Assembly (NCBI GenBank): GCA_900547685.1
Contig: URHS01000008.1
Span: forward strand, 1-64,000
Direction: 5' to 3'
Source: an uncultured Blautia sp.
GTDB lineage: Bacteria; Bacillota; Clostridia; Lachnospirales; Lachnospiraceae
Length of the DNA: 64,000 nucleotides
The translations under genes and the position numbers were made by a program. The notes below the pieces were generated by a model. It saw nothing but the letters and a program-made list of their open reading frames with translations. It was not told the DNA's origin and searched no databases. Shown here piece by piece: positions 54,243-64,000 of the stretch; within the stretch, counting starts at the first letter, position 1; each line of letters starts with the position of its first letter.

Positions 54243-54914
54243 TTATTCTACCATTAATTCTTTTTCTTTATAATGATGTGCTTCTTCCAACATCATATCT
54301 TTTACCTTCATCAGACGAATTTGTGTACTTCTTTCATTCTCGTCAAGCTTCATGGTAATATATTTAATATTTTGTTGTGTTTCCGGAATAATGACATGCT
54401 CCAGAGCATTTACTCTGCGTCGTGTTTTCTCAATTTCAGAAGCCATTAACTGACAGGATTTTTCAACCTCTGCAAGTCTTAACATATCCGGCAGAATATC
54501 TGCAAGAGACTTTACTGCTCCATCTAAATCTCCTGAGGTAAAAGCAAAGCCATAAGAATAAATATCATTTGCATCTGCTGTCCTGGTCTTTGTTTCAAAA
54601 ACCGGAATATCCACACTCATAACATTTTTCTTTCCTGCTTCCAGATAAACTTCCTGTTTTGGAGACATCAAAGCTGTATTTAATATCTGCTCAGACATAC
54701 CTGCTTTTGCGATGACAAAGTTCTTGTTTGCTGATAAAATCCCTGCCTCTACTTTCTGGCGCAATGCCATATTTTCCCTTACCAGATCAAGAAACTGACG
54801 CATAAGCTCATCACGTTTGTCCTTTAAAAGCTTGTGCCCTTTTACGGCTGTAACCAACTTCTTCTTTAAACGGGTAAGCTCCATTCTGGTAGGTGTTACC
54901 TGCGTAGATGCCAA
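54243..54914 (-). CDS. ntpD: V-type ATPase central-shaft subunit D, operon 2
   Basis: 223 residues, rotor shaft. It begins TQVTPTRMELTRLKKKLVTA, the canonical P-T-R-x-x-L-x-x-L-K-K-L start, and ends with long coiled coil (RRRVNALEHVIIPETQQNIK). It is closer to the Enterococcus NtpD pattern than the operon 1 copy (P-T-K-G-N-L). Gene 37 bp after subunit B; the terminator follows within 15 bp. It transmits rotation from the A3B3 head to the K ring through subunits F and C. Confidence 0.95.
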   Translation of the reverse strand: MASTQVTPTRMELTRLKKKLVTAVKGHKLLKDKRDELMRQFLDLVRENMALRQKVEAGILSANKNFVIAKAGMSEQILNTALMSPKQEVYLEAGKKNVMSVDIPVFETKTRTADANDIYSYGFAFTSGDLDGAVKSLADILPDMLRLAEVEKSCQLMASEIEKTRRRVNALEHVIIPETQQNIKYITMKLDENERSTQIRLMKVKDMMLEEAHHYKEKELMVE

Positions 54915-54951
54915 AATATCACCTCTTTCTTTTTATTACAGATACTTTCCT

Positions 54952-56325
54952 TTAGAATTTTCCGTAATACTCATCTAAGAACTTATCATCAATACGTTTC
55001 AGCTCACTTCTTGGAAGGATAGAAAGCAGTTTCCAGCCAATTCTGAGAGTTTCTTCAATATCACGATTCGTCATATAGCCCTGAGAAACATATTCCTGTT
55101 CAAATGCATCTGCAAATTTCGCATAAATAATATCAATATCGGAAAGAGCTGCCTCTCCTAAGATAACCATCAATTCTTTTGCCTCTTTGCCTCGTGCATA
55201 AGCTGCAAAAAGCTGGTTCATCGTATTAGAATGGTCCGCTCTTGTCTTTCCTTCACCGATACCTTTATCTTTCAGACGGGAAAGAGATGGCAATACGTCA
55301 ATCGGAGGTGTAACACCTTTACGATATAATTCACGGCTCAGAATAATCTGTCCCTCTGTAATATATCCTGTTAAGTCAGGGATTGGATGTGTCTTATCAT
55401 CTTCAGGCATAGTCAGGATTGGTATCATCGTAATACTTCCCTTTTTACCTTTCTGACGTCCTGCTCTTTCATACATAGTTGCAAGGTCAGTGTACATGTA
55501 GCCAGGATATCCTCTACGTCCCGGTACTTCCTTACGGGCTGCAGATACTTCACGAAGTGCATCTGCATAGTTTGTAATATCTGTCAGAATAACCAATACA
55601 TGCATATCTTTTTCAAATGCAAGATATTCTGCTGCAGTCAATGCCATTTTTGGTGTTGCAATACGCTCAACAGCCGGGTCATTTGCCAGATTGATAAATA
55701 ATACTGTTCTGTCAATAGCACCTGTCTCTTTAAAACTTTCTGTAAAGAAGTTTGCTTCTTCAAAAGTAATACCCATAGCAGCAAATACAACGGCGAAGTT
55801 TTCTCCTGAACCACGTACTTTTGCCTGTCTTGCAATCTGTGCCGCAAGCTGTGCATGAGGCAGACCGGATGCTGAGAAAATAGGTAATTTCTGTCCACGA
55901 ACCAGTGTGTTCAGACCATCAATGGCAGAAACACCTGTCTGAATAAATTCTTCCGGATAGCTTCTTGCAGCCGGATTCATAGGAAGACCGTTAATATCCA
56001 TTCTGGCATCCGGCAAAATTTCCGGTCCATCGTCAATAGGACGTCCCAAACCATCAAAAACACGTCCCAACATATCCTCAGATACTCCCAGCTCCATACT
56101 TCTTCCAAGGAATCGCACCTTGCTGTTAGAAAGGTTAATACCTGTAGAGCTTTCAAAAAGCTGTACCAGAGCATTGCTTCCATCAATTTCAAGTACACGG
56201 CAGCGGCGTGTTTCACCGTTTGCCAGTTCGATTTCACCTAACTCATCAAAATGAACATTTTCAACGCCACGAACCAACATAAGAGGTCCGGCAACTTCCT
56301 GTATTGTTCTATACTCTTTCGGCAT
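54952..56325 (-). CDS. ntpB: V-type ATPase regulatory subunit B, operon 2
   Basis: 457 residues, non-catalytic B subunit. It shows [20 protein letters not shown] in place of the P-loop, [60 protein letters not shown] and [18 protein letters not shown]. It is clearly divergent from the operon 1 B (different loop after ERAG), so the two enzymes are not a recent duplication. ATG overlaps the stop of subunit A by one base (TAATG). Confidence 0.97.
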   Translation of the reverse strand: MPKEYRTIQEVAGPLMLVRGVENVHFDELGEIELANGETRRCRVLEIDGSNALVQLFESSTGINLSNSKVRFLGRSMELGVSEDMLGRVFDGLGRPIDDGPEILPDARMDINGLPMNPAARSYPEEFIQTGVSAIDGLNTLVRGQKLPIFSASGLPHAQLAAQIARQAKVRGSGENFAVVFAAMGITFEEANFFTESFKETGAIDRTVLFINLANDPAVERIATPKMALTAAEYLAFEKDMHVLVILTDITNYADALREVSAARKEVPGRRGYPGYMYTDLATMYERAGRQKGKKGSITMIPILTMPEDDKTHPIPDLTGYITEGQIILSRELYRKGVTPPIDVLPSLSRLKDKGIGEGKTRADHSNTMNQLFAAYARGKEAKELMVILGEAALSDIDIIYAKFADAFEQEYVSQGYMTNRDIEETLRIGWKLLSILPRSELKRIDDKFLDEYYGKF

Positions 56326-58091
56326 TAGAAGTCCTCCTTCCCTAATACATTGGAAATTTCTTTTGCAAGCTGTTCTAATACAGCTTTATATTCTTCTTCC
56401 AAGTTTTCTTCTAATACATATTTGAAACGTCCGATTTTTTCACGAACTTCAAGTTTTACTAAATCTTGAATGTTAGCTCCCTTTGCCAGAGCTTCTGCAC
56501 CCTGCTCATAGTATGCAACTACCAGCTTCATTAAGAGATACTGTTTCTTTAAAGAACTATAAGTATCTACCTCATGGAAAGAGTTCTGATGAAGGAAGTC
56601 CTCACGAATAGAGCGTGCTGCTTCCATTTTCAGACGGTCACCTGCAGATAATGCATCCATACCAACCATCTTAACAATTTCTTCCAGCTCTGCCTCATCC
56701 TGTAAAAGACTCATCATCTTCTGACGTCCTGTCATCCAATCCGGTGCTACCTGTTCATTAAACCATTTCTCCATATTATCAAGATACAGAGAATAGCTTG
56801 TCAGCCAGTTAATTGCCGGGAAATGTCTCTTGTATGCAAGAGAAGAGTCCAGACCCCAGAATACTTTAACAATACGAAGAGTAGCCTGAGATACAGGTTC
56901 AGAAATATCACCACCCGGAGGAGATACTGCTCCGATTACAGACAGTGCACCTTCCCTCTTGTCCTTACCAAGAGAAATTACATGTCCGGCTCTTTCATAG
57001 AACTGTGCCAGACGAGAACCAAGGTATGCCGGATATCCTTCTTCACCAGGCATTTCTTCCAGACGACCTGACATTTCACGAAGCGCTTCTGCCCAACGTG
57101 AAGTAGAGTCAGCCATTAAAGCTACAGAATAACCCATATCTCTAAAATATTCTGCAATTGTAATACCTGTATAGATAGATGCTTCACGAGCAGCAACAGG
57201 CATGTCAGAAGTATTGGCAATAAGAACTGTCCTTTCCATCAGGGATTGACCTGTCTTAGGGTCTTTTAATTCAGGGAACTCATTTAATACGTCTGTCATT
57301 TCATTCCCACGTTCACCGCAGCCGATATAAACTACGATATCAGCCTCTGCCCATTTTGCAAGCTGATGCTGAATAACTGTTTTTCCGCTTCCGAAAGGTC
57401 CCGGAACTGCAGCAACACCGCCCTTAGCAATTGGGAAAAATGTATCAACTACACGCTGTCCTGTTACAAGAGGCATTTCCGGTGGAAGTTTTTTCAAATA
57501 TGGACGTCCTCTACGAACCGGCCATTTCTGCATCATTGTAACTTCCTCATCACCATTTTCAGTAGTAATGATTGCAACTACATCTTCAACTGTAAATTCT
57601 CCTGCTTTAATTTCTTTAATTGTACCGCTCATTCCATAAGGAACCATAATCTTATGATTTACTACAATCGTTTCCTGAACAGTACCGATAATGTCACCAT
57701 TTTCTACACTGTCTCCCACTTTCACAGTTGGAACAAAATTCCATTTCAGGTTTCTCTTTAAAGAAGGAACTTCTACACCTCTTTTTAAGTTTGTTCCTGA
57801 AACTTTCATAATATCATCCAATGGACGCTGAATACCATCATAAATACTGGTAATAAGACCTGGTCCCAATTCTACAGATAACGGAGCATCTGTGGATTCT
57901 ACCGGCTCTCCCGGTCCAAGTCCTGAAGTTTCCTCATATACCTGAATAGATGCTTCATCTCCATGCATTTCAATGATTTCACCAATCAAACGCTGATTAC
58001 TAACACGAACAACGTCAAACATATTTGCATCACGCATGCCCTCTGCAATAACCAGCGGACCTGCTACTTTTTTAATTATACCTTTGCTCAT
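56325..58091 (-). CDS. ntpA: V-type ATPase catalytic subunit A, operon 2
   Basis: 588 residues from ATG 58089-58091 (an in-frame GTG at 58097 is the alternative). The canonical A-subunit Walker A is GPFGSGKT at about 231-238, then [38 protein letters not shown] and [17 protein letters not shown]. The usual 'non-homologous region' (about 115-185) is present. Compared with operon 1, the P-loop keeps the standard Gly-Pro-Phe. It hydrolyses or makes ATP with subunit B. Confidence 0.97.
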   Translation of the reverse strand: MSKGIIKKVAGPLVIAEGMRDANMFDVVRVSNQRLIGEIIEMHGDEASIQVYEETSGLGPGEPVESTDAPLSVELGPGLITSIYDGIQRPLDDIMKVSGTNLKRGVEVPSLKRNLKWNFVPTVKVGDSVENGDIIGTVQETIVVNHKIMVPYGMSGTIKEIKAGEFTVEDVVAIITTENGDEEVTMMQKWPVRRGRPYLKKLPPEMPLVTGQRVVDTFFPIAKGGVAAVPGPFGSGKTVIQHQLAKWAEADIVVYIGCGERGNEMTDVLNEFPELKDPKTGQSLMERTVLIANTSDMPVAAREASIYTGITIAEYFRDMGYSVALMADSTSRWAEALREMSGRLEEMPGEEGYPAYLGSRLAQFYERAGHVISLGKDKREGALSVIGAVSPPGGDISEPVSQATLRIVKVFWGLDSSLAYKRHFPAINWLTSYSLYLDNMEKWFNEQVAPDWMTGRQKMMSLLQDEAELEEIVKMVGMDALSAGDRLKMEAARSIREDFLHQNSFHEVDTYSSLKKQYLLMKLVVAYYEQGAEALAKGANIQDLVKLEVREKIGRFKYVLEENLEEEYKAVLEQLAKEISNVLGKEDF

Positions 58092-58111
58092 GGCCACGCA
58101 TCACCTGCTTT

Positions 58112-58432
58112 CTAATTATTACTGAATAGAATATCAGAGCCTACTGCCTGCTCTACAGAGTTTTTAACACCCTGTACACCATCTCCGGTGTTTCCTGATA
58201 CTCCCGGGATTTGGATAATCGCCGGCAAAATTCTCTCCTGATATTTTTCTATTACACTTTTACACTCTGCTGCCAATGCTTCGGTAATATAAATAATCCC
58301 ATATTCATGACTGGCAAGTGTTTCTATTTTTTCTTCTGCTTCTTTACGATTGGCTACCGGGAATGTATCAAGACCCAGTGCAGCAAATCCATAGATACTG
58401 TCATAATCGCCTACAACTGCAATCTTATACAT
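58112..58432 (-). CDS. ntpG: V-type ATPase subunit F, operon 2
   Basis: 106 residues of the F (NtpG) family: MYKIAVVGDYDSIYGFAALG, then the central YGIIYITEALAAEC and LPAIIQIPGVSGNTGDG with the conserved I-P-G region. It is a rotor subunit bound to D. It overlaps the subunit C gene by 8 bp and precedes A. The ntpG name follows the E. hirae ntp operon, whose gene order is the same. Confidence 0.92.
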   Translation of the reverse strand: MYKIAVVGDYDSIYGFAALGLDTFPVANRKEAEEKIETLASHEYGIIYITEALAAECKSVIEKYQERILPAIIQIPGVSGNTGDGVQGVKNSVEQAVGSDILFSNN

Positions 58433-59402
58433 ACATTTCCCTTACCCTTTCCCGGATTGAATCATCAGAAAATCCATTTTGCTTCCCTGATAAAATAATT
58501 CGCACCGTTTTTATTTCATTCTCCCTTGCCAGCACATAGGCTACCAAAGGTCCTACTGAAAATGACTCATATTTTTGCGGCTGCATTGCCTGTATCAAAC
58601 GGTTATCGCACCATCTTTCAAACGCGGAAGAAGATTCTGCAATAGCCTGACCTCCTTCTGCATAAGCAGTACCAGACAAATATTCCACAACTGCTTCCAT
58701 ACCTCCCACAGCTGCCCTCGACAACTGATCGACATCTATGGAATCACATGGAGCCATTGCACGTTTCATAAAATCTATGGTTTTCGCGGTTTTCTGTGAA
58801 CGCACTGCAATTTTAATATCTGCAATCGCAACAATGGATTCTGCATATTCTTTAATAATGCTGTCCTTTGCTGCACGACCTGCCGCATAGATTGCATCTA
58901 ATGCCGCCCTGTCAATAATCACATCACAAAGTTGCCCATCACCTGTGTGTAGCAAGGTTTCATAAGCTTCTCTGGCTGCATTTGCCATATTTTCGGGAAA
59001 TCTGGAAAACTCTTTGCTTTTTATAATATCCAGCATTTCTTCCGGTGAAATCTGAGTATCTTCATAATAAATATTCAGATTTTTATTCTCATTTCCGGAA
59101 CAAACGTCCTTAATGGCTGCTTTTAGGTTATGAAACAAATTGGGATAAGAAAGTACATCAAAAACAGACATATCCACTCCTAAGTCTTTCATAGTTTCCC
59201 AAATTTTTTCTGTTTCCCGTCCTAAAATCGCATCTGCATTCATTGCTGTATCATTATCCCCCCAGCCCTTTTCCTGCAAAACCTGAATGCACTGCTCCTC
59301 TGTGTCACAGGCAATCAGCTGCTCAATAATCTGAGAAGTAAATAATGATGTTTCCAACGCACGTATTCGCGCAACCGCATAGGTATACTTTGTATCAAAC
59401 AA
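58425..59402 (-). CDS. ntpC: V-type ATPase subunit C, operon 2
   Basis: 325 residues of the AC39/d family. YTYAVARIRALETSLFTSQI is the family N-terminus, followed by repeated helical bundles and an end VLARENEIKTVRIILSGKQN, the classical conserved C-terminal strand/helix. It sits between the K ring and the D/F shaft. Unlike operon 1 it lies between E and F, as in Enterococcus ntpECG. Normal length. Confidence 0.92.
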   Translation of the reverse strand: MFDTKYTYAVARIRALETSLFTSQIIEQLIACDTEEQCIQVLQEKGWGDNDTAMNADAILGRETEKIWETMKDLGVDMSVFDVLSYPNLFHNLKAAIKDVCSGNENKNLNIYYEDTQISPEEMLDIIKSKEFSRFPENMANAAREAYETLLHTGDGQLCDVIIDRAALDAIYAAGRAAKDSIIKEYAESIVAIADIKIAVRSQKTAKTIDFMKRAMAPCDSIDVDQLSRAAVGGMEAVVEYLSGTAYAEGGQAIAESSSAFERWCDNRLIQAMQPQKYESFSVGPLVAYVLARENEIKTVRIILSGKQNGFSDDSIRERVREMYV

Positions 59403-59428
59403 ATCAATTCCTCCTTTTTGCGGTTATG

Positions 59429-60022
59429 CTATGAAAATAATAATGAATGAACTTTGTCTGAAAGCTCATCTCTTTTGGAACTGAATATAGCTTCAAAAGT
59501 ACAATTTTCTTCAATTCCACCATATATAAGAACAAATCCGCCGTGCACTTTTCTGCTTTCCTTAGAAATTGTCAGCGCACCGCCCTTTTCTTTTGCAATC
59601 GCCTGAATTTCTTTATCAAAGCCCTGTGGCAATCTCTTTAAGTCTTCATCGGAAAAACAGATTTCTCCATTCTGCGGCAATGCAAATTTATACAGCATTT
59701 TTCGAAGCATTGCAAAATAAGTGTCAGCATCTGCATCTATCAATACTTGATACGCATGAGCTAATACTTCTGCAATGATTTCCTGTTTGGCTGTAAGAAG
59801 TGCTTTTCTTCTCTGTAAATCACAGGAAGAAACGGCACGTTCCTCAATAGCTTTTACCTCTTCTTGAGACTTTTGGGAGATCTCTCTGCACACAGCTTCT
59901 GCCTCTTCTTTTCCTTTTTGTTTCACTGCATCTGCCTGTTTTTGGGCATCTGCAAGAATTGCTTTGGCAGAAGCTTCAGCCTCTTCAAGAATCTGGCTTT
60001 TCATTTTCTCTAATCCAGTCAT
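59429..60022 (-). CDS. ntpE: V-type ATPase subunit E, operon 2
   Basis: 197 residues, N-terminal coiled coil of KAKQ/E-type heptads (ILEEAEASAKAILADAQKQA) then a globular C-terminal domain with ESRKVHGGFVLIYGGIEENC, the family segment GG-F-x-L. It pairs with the small stalk subunit (62626) to hold the A3B3 head still. GGAGAGCAG-type ribosome-binding site precedes the ATG. It is 55 bp after K. Confidence 0.9.
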   Translation of the reverse strand: MTGLEKMKSQILEEAEASAKAILADAQKQADAVKQKGKEEAEAVCREISQKSQEEVKAIEERAVSSCDLQRRKALLTAKQEIIAEVLAHAYQVLIDADADTYFAMLRKMLYKFALPQNGEICFSDEDLKRLPQGFDKEIQAIAKEKGGALTISKESRKVHGGFVLIYGGIEENCTFEAIFSSKRDELSDKVHSLLFS

Positions 60023-60077
60023 TCTTCTGCTCTCCTTTACTATATTTCCTCTGTCTGCCTTTTATTCTGTCAGATAA

Positions 60078-62581
<2,504 letters not shown>

Positions 62582-62625
62582 ATTCACATCACTCCTTTAT
62601 TTTCTGTTTTCTCCTGACAGCATCC

Positions 62626-62934
62626 TTATACCAGACTTGATATAATTACATTTACCGTCTCTTCTTCCTTTTTCTTTGCAGTATTTCGTATTTCTGCAAT
62701 TTCTTTTGCTGCCGATTTTAAAGCTTCTTCCAGCTTTTTCTCACCAACAACCCGCGCAGCTTCTCTGGCCTCTTGAGCCTTCTCCTGCGCTTTCGCAATC
62801 ATAGCGGCTTTCGCATCCTCTGTTTCCTGCTTTGTCTTCTCAAGAAGCTGTGCACCTTGATTTTTGGCATGAGCCATAATTTTCTCAGCTTCCTGCTCTG
62901 TTTCCCGGATTTCTTTGATTGTCTTTTCTACCAC
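62626..62934 (-). CDS. ntpF: V-type ATPase peripheral-stalk subunit (NtpF-like), operon 2
   Basis: 102 residues, all charged coiled coil (IKEIRETEQEAEKIMAHAKN, many A/E/K heptads with QEKAQEAREAARVVGEKK). It occupies the first position of the operon, exactly like ntpF in E. hirae. The start is GTG 62932-62934 with GAAGGTGGTG upstream; the frame from 62988 includes promoter sequence. Length matches the operon 1 stalk subunit (103). Together with E it forms the stator. Confidence 0.8.
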   Translation of the reverse strand: MVEKTIKEIRETEQEAEKIMAHAKNQGAQLLEKTKQETEDAKAAMIAKAQEKAQEAREAARVVGEKKLEEALKSAAKEIAEIRNTAKKKEEETVNVIISSLV

Positions 62935-62959
62935 AGTATCACCACCTTCGCATATCTTG

Positions 62960-62988
62960 ATATTACTATGAATTATGCATTTTGTCAA
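62960..62988 (-). promoter_or_regulatory. Promoter of V-ATPase operon 2
   Basis: On the minus strand, perfect TTGACA (62983-62988), 17-bp spacer, TAATAT (62960-62965). It is much stronger than the operon 1 promoter. The RNA start near 62953 leaves a leader of about 20 nt, confirming GTG 62934 as start. Confidence 0.85.
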
Positions 62989-63054
62989 TTTACCAACGTA
63001 TTATTCTTACTTTTTCCACTAAGCTTCTGCATTTTTAATCCTTTTTCGATACAA

Positions 63055-63094
63055 AAAAGGGGAATTTGCACAATTTTGCACACTTTCCCCTTTT
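63055..63094 (-). terminator. Terminator of the truncated binding-protein gene
   Basis: A perfect 10-bp stem (AAAAGGGGAA / TTCCCCTTTT) enclosing a TGCA-type inner repeat, ending in a six-T run on the minus strand. Confidence 0.8.
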
Positions 63095-63164
63095 ATCATT
63101 TGTATGTTTCATCCAATCATCACTGCATCGAACTGTTTTTTTTATTTGTTTTCACATTATCACT

Positions 63165-64000
63165 TTACTCATATAAATAGTTAGCGTATTCCGGAAGTTC
63201 AATATTGCTTCCATCAATCCACTGGTATCCACAACTAATAAATGCATCATTTTCCAATTCTAAGTCGGCACGCATTGCAGCTACAATGGTTGCATATCCC
63301 ATACCATAAGAATTCTGTACAAAGGTTCCCATTTCTATTCCTTTTTTCACTGCATCAATCTGTTTCTTTCCTGCATCAATTCCCAATACCGTAATCTCTC
63401 TTCCTGATGCACTCACCGCATCTAAAACAGCATTTGCAGCATGTTCATTTGTTCCAAAATAACCTTTTACCTCCGGATACAACTTTAATACAGCTTCTGC
63501 CATCTCCGTCATACTCGTCTCTGGATTTTCATGGGAAACATTTACAATTTCTATTTCCGGATAACTATTGGCAATAGTTTCCATAAAACCGGTCTCTCTA
63601 TCCCTGCTCGTCTGAGATGCAGCCACATGTGTCATTACTGCAATCTGTCCCTGTCCACCAATAGCTTCGGCTAATTTTTCGGCTGCCTCCGTACCCAGTG
63701 TATAGTTATCTGTTGCACACACAGAATTGACTAAATCACTTTGTACCCCGGAATCCAGAACTACAACCGGAATATCATTTTCCGCTGCCGCTTCTAACTG
63801 TGCCTGACAAGATTCCATATCAATAGCAGCTAAACAAAGTACGGAAGGATTTTCAGAAAGTACTGCGTCAATAATATTAATCTGGGTTTCTACATCTGTT
63901 TCCTCTGTAGGACCTTCAAAAGAAATCTTGATTTTATCCTCTCCTTTGTATCCCATTTTCTGATTTAAATCCTTTACTGCCTGATCCATCCCTCTTTTTA
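63165..64000 (-). CDS. Periplasmic-binding-type substrate-binding protein, N-terminus outside window
   Basis: 274 residues from the first internal Met, open to the window edge (KRGMDQAVKDLNQ continues upstream), so its 5' end is missing. It is a Peripla_BP_4/RbsB-like sugar-binding protein: NPSVLCLAAIDMESCQAQLE, IPVVVLDSGV, TDNYTLGTEAAEKLAEAIGG, SRDRETGFMETIANSYPEIE and EHAANAVLDAVSASG are the family's order of strands. DAGKKQIDAVKKGIEMGTFV fits the hinge. Probably a lipoprotein subunit of a sugar (or autoinducer-2-like) ABC importer; ligand not predictable. The transcript ends at the hairpin 63055-63094. Confidence 0.85.
   Translation of the reverse strand, partial: KRGMDQAVKDLNQKMGYKGEDKIKISFEGPTEETDVETQINIIDAVLSENPSVLCLAAIDMESCQAQLEAAAENDIPVVVLDSGVQSDLVNSVCATDNYTLGTEAAEKLAEAIGGQGQIAVMTHVAASQTSRDRETGFMETIANSYPEIEIVNVSHENPETSMTEMAEAVLKLYPEVKGYFGTNEHAANAVLDAVSASGREITVLGIDAGKKQIDAVKKGIEMGTFVQNSYGMGYATIVAAMRADLELENDAFISCGYQWIDGSNIELPEYANYLYE

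Overview
The window looks like a low-GC Firmicutes chromosome, most likely a Lachnospiraceae gut anaerobe (Blautia/Ruminococcus-like). The genus is a guess. The reasons are: a Tad pilus locus with Flp1-type pilin and DUF5702 protein, two V/A-type ATPase operons, glutamine synthetase III, a split archaeal-style glutamate synthase, strong AGGAGG ribosome-binding sites, many GTG/TTG starts, and a tRNA-Lys without encoded CCA. Most of the window is ordinary chromosome; the only transposon trace is at the left edge.

Layout. 1-0.8 kb: C-terminal part of a DDE transposase. 1-7.2 kb (minus): Tad/type IVb pilus operon, in transcription order prepilin peptidase, TadZ/CpaE-like, TadA, TadB, TadC, Flp pilin, DUF5702. 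7.4-15.7 kb: single genes (SGNH hydrolase, YbaK, MATE, CapA-like, NSS transporter, TRIC channel, YqeY, tRNA-Lys, TrmB) and two unknown small proteins. 15.9-24.4 kb (plus): V-ATPase operon 1 (H-C-I-K-F-E-A-B-D). 24.5-26.1 kb: a YefM/YoeB type II toxin-antitoxin, a lipoprotein, and a probable type I system in which a holin-like toxin faces a convergent antisense RNA. 26.4-29.4 kb (minus): phoU-phoB/P-phoR. 29.6-39.4 kb (minus): dapL, purF, pyrG, a MetY-Rrf2 fusion, asnB and glutamine synthetase III. 39.7-44.9 kb (plus): three-piece glutamate synthase, glutamine synthetase I and an ANTAR-domain regulator. 45-48.4 kb (minus): pstSCAB with a circularly permuted PstS. 48.4-49 kb: Pho boxes and a cluster of DnaA-box-like sequences. 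49-54.1 kb: galK, a lipoprotein, a DUF885 protein and a MarR regulator. 54.2-63 kb (minus): V-ATPase operon 2 (H-I-K-E-C-F-A-B-D). 63.2 kb to the end: a truncated sugar-type binding protein.

The most interesting system is a nitrogen/glutamine regulon controlled by RNA antitermination. The leaders of pyrG-purF-dapL, glnN-asnB (two tandem copies) and gltB-glnA-ANTAR each begin, about 3 nt after the predicted transcription start, with a hairpin. Each has a 6-bp stem closed by C-G and a hexaloop with A at position 1 and G at position 4, which is the known ANTAR-protein recognition loop. Each hairpin overlaps the 5' arm of a downstream terminator-like stem, so the two cannot form together. The ANTAR protein encoded at the end of the glutamate synthase cluster, whose receiver domain lacks the phospho-acceptor Asp, is the obvious candidate antiterminator. 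Nearly all controlled enzymes make or consume glutamine.

Other points: V-ATPase 2 has the full set of Na+ ligands of NtpK and the Enterococcus ntp gene order, while V-ATPase 1 lacks them, so the two enzymes probably differ in coupling ion. The phoU and pstS promoters share 11-bp-spaced TTTACA-like repeats, linking the Pho two-component system to its target.
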